50,061 nucleotides of DNA from CAZADA01 sp964568975 (GTDB taxonomy: Bacteria; Pseudomonadota; Alphaproteobacteria; Caulobacterales; Maricaulaceae): the NCBI GenBank assembly GCA_964568975.1, contig CAZMSO010000026.1, positions 1-50,061 on the forward strand, given 5' to 3'. The notes beneath the pieces are model-generated. The model ran no database searches. It was given only the letters and a program-made list of their open reading frames with translations, and was not told where the DNA came from. Positions 18,186 through 25,892 of this stretch are shown one piece after another. The position numbers were made by a program, and so were the translations under genes. Every line of letters starts with the position of its first letter. Within the stretch, counting starts at the first letter, position 1.

Positions 18186-20093
18186 TTACGCCGTTGCGCG
18201 CGCGGCTCCGCGGTCGCGGATAGCGAACTCCGCCTGCAATCCGCCCGCAATCGCGGCGGCGTCGAGCCCCGCTTCTGCGATCTGGCGCGCTGGCTTGTCG
18301 TGGAAAATAAAATGATCCGGCAAGTGCATCGGACGATGGCGCGCCAGCAAATCCGGACGACCCATCCGGTGGAGCGCGTCCGCCACTAAGGTCGCGAACC
18401 CGCCGATCGCGCCCTCCTCAACCGTCACCACCAAGGGGTGGCCTTCAAACAAGCGCAGCACCAGAGCGTCGTCCACCGGCTTCGCGAAGCGGGCGTCCGC
18501 GACCGTGACGTCATAGCCGCGCGTAGCCAAATCATCAGCCGCCGCCAGCGCGTCGCCTAAGCGCGCGCCATAGGACAAGATCGCGGCGTCGCCGCCTTCG
18601 CGCACCACGCGACCGCGACCGACCTCCAGCGGCGCCGGGGTCTCGCCCACCTCAACGCCCGTAATGTGACCGCGGGGGTAGCGCACCGCGCTCGGCCGGT
18701 CGTCAATGGCTGCCGCCGTGGCGACCATAGCCGCCAACTCGCGCTCGTCGCTCGGCGCCATCAGCACAAAGCCCGGCAAGCATCCCAGATAGGAAATGTC
18801 ATACGCGCCCTGGTGGGTGACGCCGTCCGCGCCGACCATGCCGGCGCGATCAATCATGAAGCGCACGGGCAGTTGCTGGATCGCCACGTCGTGGACCACC
18901 TGGTCGTACCCGCGCTGCAGAAAGGTGGAGTAGATCGCGGCGAACGGTTTGTAGCCGTCGGCGGCCAGGCCCGCGGCGAAGGTCACGGCGTGCTGCTCGG
19001 CGATGCCGGCGTCGAACGCCCGATCGGGGTAGGCCTTCGCGAACATGTCCACGCTCGTGCCTGACGGCATGGCCGCGGTGACGGCGACGATCCGGTCGTC
19101 CTTCGCCGCCAAATCGACCAGCGTTTTGCCGAAGACTTTCTGGCACGCGGGAGGCGCTTTCGGCTTGTTCTGCGCACCGGAGGCGACGTCGAACGGCGCC
19201 ACGCCGTGATAACAATCGCTGGAGGCTTCCGCTGGCGCGTAGCCCTTGCCTTTGACGGTCTTCACATGCAGCAGGATCGGTCCGTCATGGACTTTCGCCG
19301 CCTCCAGCACGCGCACCAGCTCAAGCACGTCATGCCCGTCCACGGGGCCGACATATTTTAAGCCCAGGGGCTCAAACAGCGTCGGCTTGTGCGTGCGCTT
19401 CGCGAGCGGATCAGCCGGCGTGGCGGTTTCATGCGCGCCTGTGGCGGACAAGTCACGCAAATGGTCCGCGAGAGCGCCCGACGGCGGAGCGATCGACATG
19501 TCGTTGTCGTTCAAAATGACGATCATACGCCGCTGCAGCGCGCCAAGATTGTTCAAACCTTCGAGCGCCATGCCGCCGGAGAGCGCGCCATCGCCAATGA
19601 CCGCAATGATGTGATTGTCGCCGCCGCGCAGATCGCGCGCCGCCGCAAAGCCCAGGCCTGCAGAGATGGACGTCGAGCTGTGGGCGGCGCCGAAGCAATC
19701 ATGGTCGCTTTCATCGCGGCAGGTGAAGCCGGCCAAACCGCCGCCCTGGCGCAGCGTGCTCAGCCGCTCGGCGCGGCCGGTCAACAGTTTGTGCGGGTAG
19801 CACTGATGGCTTACATCCCAAATGATTTTGTCGGCCGGGCTGTCGAACACGCGGTGCAAGGCCACGGTGAGCTCGACGACGCCGAGGCTTGAGCCCAAAT
19901 GCCCGCCGATTTTCGAGACGACCTCAATGATCTCCTGGCGCACTTGGTCGGCGGCGGCGGGCAATTCCGCCCGCGCCAGCGCTTTAAGGTCAGCCGGCGT
20001 GCGCAGGACGTGCGCGCCGCCCTCATGCGGACACACGTCTAACGCATGAACGACGGCCTCAGCGGCGGCGTCAATCGTGGCGTCTCGGGGCAC
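18186..20093 (-). CDS. dxs: 1-deoxy-D-xylulose-5-phosphate synthase
   Basis: A 635-residue thiamine-diphosphate enzyme that joins pyruvate and glyceraldehyde-3-phosphate, the first step of the MEP isoprenoid pathway. Visible motifs are KIGGHLGSSLGVVELT (H65), WDVSHQCYPHKLLTGR, the ThDP-binding GDGALSGGMA (167-176) with LNDNDMSI, and the catalytic-glutamate motif DAGIAEQHAVTFAAG. The C-terminal transketolase domain is complete. The start is a GTG with GAGGAG seven bases before it. The gene is divergent from ispH, the last enzyme of the same pathway, across a 172-bp region. Cytoplasmic. No oddities apart from the GTG start. Confidence 0.97.
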   Translation of the reverse strand: MPRDATIDAAAEAVVHALDVCPHEGGAHVLRTPADLKALARAELPAAADQVRQEIIEVVSKIGGHLGSSLGVVELTVALHRVFDSPADKIIWDVSHQCYPHKLLTGRAERLSTLRQGGGLAGFTCRDESDHDCFGAAHSSTSISAGLGFAAARDLRGGDNHIIAVIGDGALSGGMALEGLNNLGALQRRMIVILNDNDMSIAPPSGALADHLRDLSATGAHETATPADPLAKRTHKPTLFEPLGLKYVGPVDGHDVLELVRVLEAAKVHDGPILLHVKTVKGKGYAPAEASSDCYHGVAPFDVASGAQNKPKAPPACQKVFGKTLVDLAAKDDRIVAVTAAMPSGTSVDMFAKAYPDRAFDAGIAEQHAVTFAAGLAADGYKPFAAIYSTFLQRGYDQVVHDVAIQQLPVRFMIDRAGMVGADGVTHQGAYDISYLGCLPGFVLMAPSDERELAAMVATAAAIDDRPSAVRYPRGHITGVEVGETPAPLEVGRGRVVREGGDAAILSYGARLGDALAAADDLATRGYDVTVADARFAKPVDDALVLRLFEGHPLVVTVEEGAIGGFATLVADALHRMGRPDLLARHRPMHLPDHFIFHDKPARQIAEAGLDAAAIAGGLQAEFAIRDRGAARATA

Positions 20094-20168
20094 AGCCTGC
20101 TCCTCTAGTTTTCTATCCGGGGCGACGTGGTTCTACCGCGGCCGCGCCTAAGCACATCGATCACAAAT

Positions 20169-20197
20169 TTGTCACTGATAGGGACAGCTCTTTATCG
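20169..20197 (+). promoter_or_regulatory. Sigma-70-type promoter for ispH
   Basis: TTGTCA (20169-20174) and TTATCG (20192-20197) are separated by exactly 17 bp in the dxs-ispH divergent region. Transcription would start near 20204, leaving a leader of about 60 bases before ATG 20266. This prediction is by eye only. Confidence 0.45.
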
Positions 20198-20265
20198 GCG
20201 CGAATCCCTACACTCCCTCTGGCGCTCAACGGCGAGCTGCTTTATGAACGCGTCCGGAGTGATAA

Positions 20266-21288
20266 ATGTCACTGGCGGTGCATTCAAGTGCGGAATGCCC
20301 ACGCAGAAGGGGAGCGGTTTTGGCTGATCGTCCATCCTTGGAAGTCCTGCTCGCCACGCCACGGGGTTTTTGCGCCGGCGTCGAACGGGCCATCGACATT
20401 GTCGAATTGGCGCTCAAGAAGTACGGGCCGCCGGTCTATGTCCGTCATGAGATTGTACACAACAAACGCGTCGTTGAGACCCTGCGCGCAAAAGGCGCAG
20501 TCTTTGTGGAGGAGCTCGACGCCGTGCCGGAAGGCGCGGTGACGATTTTCTCGGCGCACGGCGTGTCGCGAAAGGTGGAGGGCCAAGCGGCGCTCCAGAA
20601 CCTCGACGTGATCGACGCCACGTGCCCTCTCGTGACGAAGGTTCACAAAGAAGGCCGCCGCTACGCCCAGAAGGGGTATGACGTGATCCTGGTGGGTCAT
20701 CTCGGCCATCCGGAAGTGGAAGGCACGCTCGGTCAAATCGACGGCCCGGTGCATGTCGTCGACACGCCGGCGGATGTGGCCAAGCTTGAGGTCACTGACC
20801 CGGACAAAGTGTCCTACGTCACGCAAACCACGCTTAGCGTCACGGACACGCGCGACGTCATCGCCGCGATCAAAGCGCGTTTCCCCAACGCCGCCGGCCC
20901 GGACACCCGCGACATTTGTTACGCCACTCAAAACCGCCAAGCCGCGGTGCTGGATTTGGCGGCGGAGGCCGACGTCATTCTGGTGGTCGGCGCGAACAAC
21001 AGCTCGAATTCCAACCGCTTGCGGGAAATCGCGGAGAACGCCGGGGTCTTCAGCCGCCTCATCAATGACGCGACTGAGATCGATCCCGCCTGGCTTAAGG
21101 GCGCGCGGCGCGTGGGTCTGACGGCCGGGGCTTCAGCGCCGGAAACGCTGGTGCAAGAAGTGATCACGCGCTTGGGCGAGTGGTTCGATGTGTCGGTGCG
21201 CGCGCTCGATGGCGTCAAAGAAGGCGTCCATTTCAAGCTGCCGCCGGAACTGGAAGAGTTCGCGCCCGCTCTCGCGAAAGTCGATTAA
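20266..21288 (+). CDS. ispH: 4-hydroxy-3-methylbut-2-enyl diphosphate reductase
   Basis: A 340-residue iron-sulfur enzyme that reduces HMBPP to IPP and DMAPP, the last step of the MEP pathway. The three cluster cysteines are C36 (PRGFCAGVERA), C120 (DATCPLVTKVH) and C218 (ICYATQNRQ). The proton-relay glutamate is E150 in GHLGHPEVEGT. The NSSNSNRL motif is also present. ATG 20266 has GGAG seven bases upstream. An in-frame TTG at 20320, after GGGGAG, would remove 18 poorly conserved residues and fits family length slightly better. hpnH follows on the same strand after 65 bp, so the C5 units and a hopanoid enzyme are probably co-expressed. Confidence 0.97.
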   Translation: MSLAVHSSAECPRRRGAVLADRPSLEVLLATPRGFCAGVERAIDIVELALKKYGPPVYVRHEIVHNKRVVETLRAKGAVFVEELDAVPEGAVTIFSAHGVSRKVEGQAALQNLDVIDATCPLVTKVHKEGRRYAQKGYDVILVGHLGHPEVEGTLGQIDGPVHVVDTPADVAKLEVTDPDKVSYVTQTTLSVTDTRDVIAAIKARFPNAAGPDTRDICYATQNRQAAVLDLAAEADVILVVGANNSSNSNRLREIAENAGVFSRLINDATEIDPAWLKGARRVGLTAGASAPETLVQEVITRLGEWFDVSVRALDGVKEGVHFKLPPELEEFAPALAKVD

Positions 21289-21353
21289 GTCTTTGTCGGC
21301 GCTGCGGCCCCCGGGGTCGCGGCGCGTCCGCTCATCCAAGGAGTCGCCGTCCC

Positions 21354-22514
21354 ATGCCCGTGCCTGTCCGCCAACAAGCGATCGTCGCTGCTTACATCGC
21401 CAAGCAAAAGGCCATGGGCCGCAAGCGCTATCCGCTGGTGCTGATGCTGGAGCCCTTGTTCCGGTGCAATTTGGCGTGCGCGGGCTGCGGCAAAATCGAT
21501 TACCCCGATTTAATTCTCAATCAGCGTTTGAGCCCGCAAGAGTGCTGGGACGCCGCGGACGAATGCGGCGCGCCGATCGTGGCGATTCCGGGCGGCGAGC
21601 CGCTGATTCACAAAGAGATCGACCAGATTGTCAAAGGATTGGTGGAGCGCAGAAAGTTCGTGTCTCTGTGCACGAATGCGCTTTTGCTTGAGAAGAAGCT
21701 GCATCTGTTTGAGCCGTCCCCGTATCTCTTTTTCTCGGTGCACTTAGATGGCCTGAAAGAGCGCCATGACGACGCCGTGTGTCAGGAAGGCGTGTTCGAA
21801 AAAGCCGTCAACGCCATCAAAACGGCGCAGGACAAGGGCTTCCAGGTCAACGTCAACGCGACAATCTTTGATGGGTTCCCGGCCGATGAACTGGCCGATT
21901 ATTTAGATTTCTGCGCCAAGATGGACGTAAATGTCTCTATGTCCCCGGGTTTTGCCTATGAGCGGGCGCCGGACCAGGAGCATTTTTTGAACCGGAAGCG
22001 CACGAAGGAATTCTTCCGCGAACTGTTCCGCATCAAGAAAGAACGTGGCTCGGAATGGACACTGTCGCATTCGCCGCTTTATCTCGATTTCTTGGCGGGC
22101 AACCAAGAGTTCCAGTGCACGCCCTGGGGCATGCCGACCCGCAATGTCTTTGGCTGGCAGCGTCCGTGCTACTTACTTGGCGAAGGCTATGCCGACACCT
22201 TCCAGCAGCTCATGGACGAGACTGAGTGGGAGAAGTACGGCACGGGCGCTTATGAAAAGTGCGCTGACTGCATGGCCCACTGCGGTTATGAGCCGACGGC
22301 GGCGGATGTGTCGTTCTCCAAACCGTGGAAAATCGCGGAAGTGGCCCTGCGCGGCGTGAAGACTGAAGGCCCGATGGCGACGGAGATCGACCTCAGCCGC
22401 CAGCGGCCGGCGGAGGAGCACCATGATCGCTTGGTGGCCGAGGAAATGGCCCGCTTAGAGGCGGAGCCGCCGGCCCCACGCCGCCGGGCGACCACCCTGA
22501 TCGAAACCGTTTAG
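21354..22514 (+). CDS. hpnH: Adenosyl-hopene transferase HpnH (radical SAM)
   Basis: A 386-residue radical SAM enzyme that adds the 5-deoxyadenosyl group to diploptene, giving adenosylhopane, the precursor of side-chain hopanoids. The cluster motif is C38-x3-C42-x2-C45 (RCNLACAGCGKIDYP). The GGEPLIHKEI motif and the C-terminal cysteines of KCADCMAHCGYEPTA, typical of HpnH, are also present. AAGGAG lies before ATG 21354; the longer frame from 21180 overlaps ispH and is rejected. The pairing with ispH ties isoprenoid supply to hopanoids, although squalene-hopene cyclase is not in this window. A Rho-independent terminator follows the stop. Confidence 0.95.
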   Translation: MPVPVRQQAIVAAYIAKQKAMGRKRYPLVLMLEPLFRCNLACAGCGKIDYPDLILNQRLSPQECWDAADECGAPIVAIPGGEPLIHKEIDQIVKGLVERRKFVSLCTNALLLEKKLHLFEPSPYLFFSVHLDGLKERHDDAVCQEGVFEKAVNAIKTAQDKGFQVNVNATIFDGFPADELADYLDFCAKMDVNVSMSPGFAYERAPDQEHFLNRKRTKEFFRELFRIKKERGSEWTLSHSPLYLDFLAGNQEFQCTPWGMPTRNVFGWQRPCYLLGEGYADTFQQLMDETEWEKYGTGAYEKCADCMAHCGYEPTAADVSFSKPWKIAEVALRGVKTEGPMATEIDLSRQRPAEEHHDRLVAEEMARLEAEPPAPRRRATTLIETV

Positions 22515-22519
22515 CGCAA

Positions 22520-22546
22520 GCCCGCCGCTCGGGCGGGGGCCTTCTT
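22520..22546 (+). terminator. Rho-independent terminator after hpnH
   Basis: CCCGCC (22521-22526), a five-base loop and GGCGGG (22532-22537) form a GC-rich stem. A GGCCTTCTT tail begins right after it, within 30 bases of the hpnH stop. The T-run is short and interrupted. Confidence 0.6.
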
Positions 22547-22549
22547 CGC

Positions 22550-22578
22550 CCCTCTCTCTCTTGAGCAGAGAGAGAGGG
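22550..22578. repeat. REP-like palindrome CCCTCTCTCTC-TTGAGCA-GAGAGAGAGGG
   Basis: A perfect 11-bp stem with a TTGAGCA loop lies just after the hpnH terminator. The right arm is partly copied again at 22582-22594 (CAGCAGAGAGAGG). It shares its loop start and arm composition with the palindrome at 18111-18149, so the two flank the dxs-ispH-hpnH block. Confidence 0.7.
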
Positions 22579-22669
22579 CCTCAGCAGAGAGAGGGGGGGG
22601 CTCGCCGCCGCCGCGCCGGCCGCCCGGCCCCCGGCTCACCGCCGTGCTGCGCTGTGCATGACGCCCGCG

Positions 22670-22876
22670 CTAGCCGAACTGCGCGTGCACCATGGCGTTT
22701 TGGGCGCGCGCGGCGTCCTCCTCCGCCTCGGCCTGCGTCCACCAGCCGCGCCGGCCGGCTGCAAGCACCGTCCCGCCCTGCATCAAATGCCAGCGATAGC
22801 GGCCGTCATACGTGGGAAAGGTCACGATCACCTCATGGGAGAGCGCGCCTTCGCGCCCCGATTGCAGATCGCGCAT
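22670..22876 (-). CDS. Small DUF1508-like protein
   Basis: A 68-residue protein. The segment HEVIVTFPTYDGRYRWHLMQ, followed by GGTVLAAGRRGWWTQAEAEED, has the pattern of one DUF1508/YegP half-repeat (strand, Y-R-W-x-L, G-x-x-x-A-x-G, then a helix). GGAGG eight bases before ATG 22876 gives a good ribosome site, which favours a real gene. It stands alone on the minus strand between hpnH and the toxin-antitoxin remnant. Function unknown. The family match is by pattern only and could be chance in so short a protein. Confidence 0.6.
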   Translation of the reverse strand: MRDLQSGREGALSHEVIVTFPTYDGRYRWHLMQGGTVLAAGRRGWWTQAEAEEDAARAQNAMVHAQFG

Positions 22877-22993
22877 GCCTCAGCCTCCAGATTGGCGCGC
22901 CGGGCCCTGCCGCGGCCGCGCGTGGTTCTTTTTTTGTTCTAGCATGCCCGCGCCCGCCCGCAAGCCCTTTTTGCGCGGCGGGGGCCCCGTCAA

Positions 22994-23022
22994 TTCACAA
23001 GGAGGTCTCACCTCTTTATAGT
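22994..23022 (+). promoter_or_regulatory. Promoter with dyad operator in the spacer
   Basis: TTCACA (22994-22999), a 17-bp spacer and TATAGT (23017-23022) make a strong promoter. Transcription would begin at or next to the A of ATG 23029, giving a leaderless mRNA. The spacer contains GAGGT-CTC-ACCTC (23002-23014), a dyad placed where a toxin-antitoxin autorepressor would bind. Confidence 0.6.
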
Positions 23023-23028
23023 GCGGCC

Positions 23029-23271
23029 ATGCGCGACATCACGATCCACAATGTCGATGAGGCGGTGGTTCAACGCATCGCCGCCCTTGCGGCGCAGGAC
23101 GGCGTCGGCTGGGAGGAGTATGTGCGCCAGGGTCCGAGCGACCTCAGCGCCGGCACGCCGCGCGAGGCGATGGCGAAGCTCGCCGCCAGTCGCGGCCGTT
23201 CCCGCCGGGCCTCCGGACCTGACGACGCCGCGCTGGCGCTCGTTCATGCGGGGCGGCGGCGCGCGCCGTGA
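23029..23271 (+). CDS. FitA/VapB-like ribbon-helix-helix antitoxin
   Basis: An 80-residue protein whose start (RDITIHNVDEAVVQRIAALA, then AAQDGVGWEEYVRQ) matches the Arc/ribbon-helix-helix domain of FitA-type antitoxins: a short beta strand with alternating residues and two helices. The Arg/Ala-rich C-terminus would wrap the toxin. There is no ribosome site, in line with leaderless translation from the promoter at 22994. Its stop overlaps the GTG start of the PIN-domain gene (GTGA), typical of toxin-antitoxin pairs. In such pairs the antitoxin represses its own promoter with the toxin as co-repressor; here the toxin is shortened, so control may be altered. Confidence 0.75.
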   Translation: MRDITIHNVDEAVVQRIAALAAQDGVGWEEYVRQGPSDLSAGTPREAMAKLAASRGRSRRASGPDDAALALVHAGRRRAP

Positions 23272-23483
23272 TCGTCGACGCCAGCGTTGCGGTCGGCTTG
23301 GCGCTTGAAGAGCCGTTGAGCGCCGAGGCCGCTCGGCTTCTGGATGATCACGAGCGGGCGGCCCCCGACGTCGTGCGGTTGGTGACCGCCAACGCGCTGT
23401 CGGCGGCGGTGCGGCGCGGTCGTCTCGCGTGCGCTGTCGACGCCGGTTACCAAGACGCGAACCTGCGGAGCGTCGCCCCATGA
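23268..23483 (+). CDS. Truncated PIN-domain (VapC/FitB-like) toxin
   Basis: A 71-residue remnant of a PIN-domain ribonuclease. The start MIVDASVAVGLALEEP carries the first catalytic aspartate (D4). The LLDDHERAAPDVVRLVTANALSAAVRR region, in family order, matches the second helix and the A-P-x-x-x-x-x-E/T-x-x-N-A-L segment. In that segment the usual second acidic residue is threonine here (VTANAL). Complete PIN toxins have about 125-140 residues with two or three more acidic residues after this point; they are absent. The frame ends in an ATGA overlap with the exonuclease start at 23480. Nuclease activity is therefore unlikely. The gene may persist for coupling translation to the exonuclease, or as an antitoxin partner. 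Confidence 0.65.
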   Translation: MIVDASVAVGLALEEPLSAEAARLLDDHERAAPDVVRLVTANALSAAVRRGRLACAVDAGYQDANLRSVAP

Positions 23484-24505
23484 AGCCCGCCGACTTGCTG
23501 CGCCCGACGCCCGCGGGGCTCTATTGCCCGCCGGGCGATTTCTACATCGATCCCGTGCGGGCCGCGGACCGCGCCGTGATCACCCACGGCCACGCCGACC
23601 ACGCCCGCGCGGGCCATGGCGCCGTGCTCGCCACGCCGGAGACGCTCGCCATCATGGCCGCCCGCTATGGCGAAGCCTTCACAGCCGCGCGCCAGTCCGC
23701 CGGCTATAAGGAGGCCACGACCATCAACGGCGTGTCGGTCCAGCTCCTGCCCGCGGGCCATGTGCTCGGCTCCGCCCAGGCGGTGGTGGAGAAAGGCGGC
23801 CTCGTCATCGCGGTCTCCGGCGATTACAAGCGTCGCCCCGACCTGACGTGCGTGGGTTTCGAGCCTCCGCGCTGTCATGTCTATGTGTCCGAGGCGACGT
23901 TTGCGCTGCCGGTCTTCCGCCACCCTGACGATCGCGGCGAGATCGCGCGGCTTCTCACCAGCGTGCGCCAGTTTCCCGAACGGGCGCATATCGTCGGCGC
24001 CTACAGCCTCGGCAAGGCTCAGCGGGTGATCGCGCTCGTGCGCGAGGCCGGCTATGACGCGCCGATCTTCATCCATGGGGCCATGGAAAAGCTCTGCGCC
24101 CTCTATGAAGCGCACGGCGTCCGGCTCGGCGATTTGCGCCCCGCCACAGTGCGCGACAAGGGCCGCAAGGGGGGCGAGAAGCGCGACTTCGCGGGCCAGA
24201 TCATCATCGCGCCGCCCTCGGCCATGACGGACCTTTGGGCGCGGCGCTTCCCCGATCCCGTGACATGCTTCGCCTCGGGCTGGATGCGCGTGCGCCAGCG
24301 GGCCAAACAGCGGGGCGTGGAGCTGCCGCTCATCCTCTCCGACCACGCCGATTGGGATGAACTGACCACGACCGCCAAGGAGATCGCGCCTGAGGAGCTG
24401 TGGATCACCCATGGCCGCGACGATGCGCTCGCGCGCTGGGCCCAACTTGAAGGGATATCCGCGACACCCTTGCGCCTTGTGGGCTATGAGGACGAGGGGG
24501 AGTGA
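23480..24505 (+). CDS. Ligase-associated DNA damage response exonuclease
   Basis: A 341-residue metallo-beta-lactamase/beta-CASP nuclease. The metal motif is HGHADHAR (H36-x-H38-x-D40-H41). Further ligands appear in LPAGHVLGSAQ, VSGDYKRRPD and the beta-CASP part (FASGWMRVRQRAKQ, LSDHADWDEL). It belongs to the exonuclease of the ligase-associated repair set, related to SNM1/CPSF nucleases. ATG 23480 overlaps the PIN remnant stop by four bases and has no ribosome site of its own, so translation is probably coupled to the toxin frame. In most genomes the ATP-dependent ligase gene follows directly; here a secreted hydrolase gene follows. The helicase and pdeM partners lie 6-10 kb away on the other strand. 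Confidence 0.9.
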   Translation: MKPADLLRPTPAGLYCPPGDFYIDPVRAADRAVITHGHADHARAGHGAVLATPETLAIMAARYGEAFTAARQSAGYKEATTINGVSVQLLPAGHVLGSAQAVVEKGGLVIAVSGDYKRRPDLTCVGFEPPRCHVYVSEATFALPVFRHPDDRGEIARLLTSVRQFPERAHIVGAYSLGKAQRVIALVREAGYDAPIFIHGAMEKLCALYEAHGVRLGDLRPATVRDKGRKGGEKRDFAGQIIIAPPSAMTDLWARRFPDPVTCFASGWMRVRQRAKQRGVELPLILSDHADWDELTTTAKEIAPEELWITHGRDDALARWAQLEGISATPLRLVGYEDEGE

Positions 24506-24581
24506 GCCGCGCCCCTGGGGGAGTGGATCGCGGCGGGATGCGCGGCTTGGGGTCGGTCAGTGCTGGCGTGGGGAGGCGGTG

Positions 24582-25589
24582 ATGGCGTGGGGGACGAGGG
24601 TGATCAGCGCCATGGTCGCGATGGCGGTCGCCGCCCTCGCGACGGGCGCGGTCTATGAGGTCTTCCATGATGTGCGTGCGCGGGGCCTGACGCCGCCTGG
24701 CCGCCTGGTGCGTGTGGATGACGTGGAGCAGCATATCCACTGCGTGGGCGCGGGCGCGCCGACAGTGGTGTTAGAGGCCGGCGCGTTCGGCGCCGCGGTG
24801 AGTTGGACCCTGGTTCAGGCGCGCCTCGCAGAGACCACGCGGGTGTGTGCGTATGACCGCGCGGGCCTTGCGTGGAGCGCCCCTCGGTCCGGCGATGTGG
24901 ACGGCCCGACGCGCGTGCGCCAGCTGCGCGCGCTCCTGCGCGCGTCGGGGGAGACGGGACCGTATGTCATGGTCGGCCACTCCTATGGCGGCGTGCTGGT
25001 GCGCGAATTCCACCGCCAGTTCCCCCAAGAGGTCCGCGGCCTGGGCCTCATTGACGCATCATCGCCGGGACAAAGCGCTGCGATTGCAAACGCTGGAGCT
25101 GTGTGGGCGCTCCATGTGCGCCTCGCCGAAGGATTGCCGCCGGCGGCGGTGCATATCGGGCTGCCGCGCGCGCTCAATTCTGGATTTTACCGATCGGGCT
25201 ATCGCGATCTGCCGCCGACGGCGTTTCAGGCGGTGACTCATTTCGCCGCCGACCCGGCGCATCGCGCAGCGAGCGGCGCGGAGTTGCAGCAGGGGTTTGA
25301 GGCCGCGTGGGCGATGGCGCTCGCCAGTCGCGCGGGCGCTTTGGGAGAATTGCCCCTCGCGGTCGTCTCCGCTGGGGCGATGCCGCGCAGCGATTTCGCG
25401 TCTGACGAAGATCACGCCCGGATGGCGGGCGTGTGGTCGTCGCTTCAAGTCCGCTTGGCGGCGCTGTCGACGAACAGTCGGCATGTGACCGTGGACGCCG
25501 CCACCCACAATTCCCTGCTCGGCGTCGCGGAGCACGCCGCTGAGACGCAGGCCGCTGTTCGTTGGGTGGTTGCGGAAACACGCCGCTGA
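24582..25589 (+). CDS. Alpha/beta-fold hydrolase, exported or membrane-anchored
   Basis: A 335-residue hydrolase. The first 25 residues form a hydrophobic segment (VISAMVAMAVAALATGAVY) that could be a signal anchor. The nucleophile elbow is GHSYGG (Ser134), an oxyanion strand TVVLEAGAFG is at 61-70, and the catalytic histidine is probably in VDAATHNSLLG. A YDRAGLAWS segment matches the small-molecule hydrolase group that attacks esters or epoxides. GGGAGG lies five bases before ATG 24582. It follows the repair exonuclease by 76 bp, at the place where a DNA ligase is normally found, but it is unrelated to repair as far as can be seen. Substrate unknown. Confidence 0.85.
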   Translation: MAWGTRVISAMVAMAVAALATGAVYEVFHDVRARGLTPPGRLVRVDDVEQHIHCVGAGAPTVVLEAGAFGAAVSWTLVQARLAETTRVCAYDRAGLAWSAPRSGDVDGPTRVRQLRALLRASGETGPYVMVGHSYGGVLVREFHRQFPQEVRGLGLIDASSPGQSAAIANAGAVWALHVRLAEGLPPAAVHIGLPRALNSGFYRSGYRDLPPTAFQAVTHFAADPAHRAASGAELQQGFEAAWAMALASRAGALGELPLAVVSAGAMPRSDFASDEDHARMAGVWSSLQVRLAALSTNSRHVTVDAATHNSLLGVAEHAAETQAAVRWVVAETRR

Positions 25590-25717
25590 CCCGGCGCGTG
25601 GGCGACGACGCGCGCCGGGCTTCACCCAGCAGAGGCTGTCGCGTTCCACGGCGTCCGCCTGTTCTGCGGCTGCGGGCGCTCTATCTCCGCGTCAGACTGC
25701 GGGTGCATGGAGTGTTG

Positions 25718-25855
25718 ATGATGAGCTTGTTTTCTGACGATCGCCCCGGCGCTGAGGCGCGCCAGCGCCGCCGTCTTGCGGCGGTGATCATTCTGGCGGC
25801 GTTCAGCTTCGCTGGCGGCATGAGCGCGTGGCTGTGGGCGATCGCCCAATCCTGA
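25718..25855 (+). CDS. Small single-pass membrane protein
   Basis: A 45-residue protein with a polar, basic start (SDDRPGAEARQRRR) and one membrane helix (LAAVIILAAFSFAGGMSAWLWAIA). GGAG precedes the tandem ATG codons at 25718 and 25721. I do not recognise a family. It lies between the hydrolase and the end of the convergent photolyase-like gene. Confidence 0.5.
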   Translation: MMSLFSDDRPGAEARQRRRLAAVIILAAFSFAGGMSAWLWAIAQS

Positions 25856-25892
25856 CGGCTGCGCCGCAGGAGACGGCGGCCGCCCGTCCGCC

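Noticed and set aside
15895..18315. 806-codon plus-strand open frame opposite the helicase gene
   Set aside because: It is antisense to the clearly conserved helicase, has Arg/His/Ala-rich low-complexity composition and no recognisable domain. Long antisense frames are expected at this G+C content.
22561..23028. Long plus-strand extension of the antitoxin frame
   Set aside because: It crosses a REP palindrome and a promoter, and has low-complexity composition. The ribbon-helix-helix domain begins at 23029.
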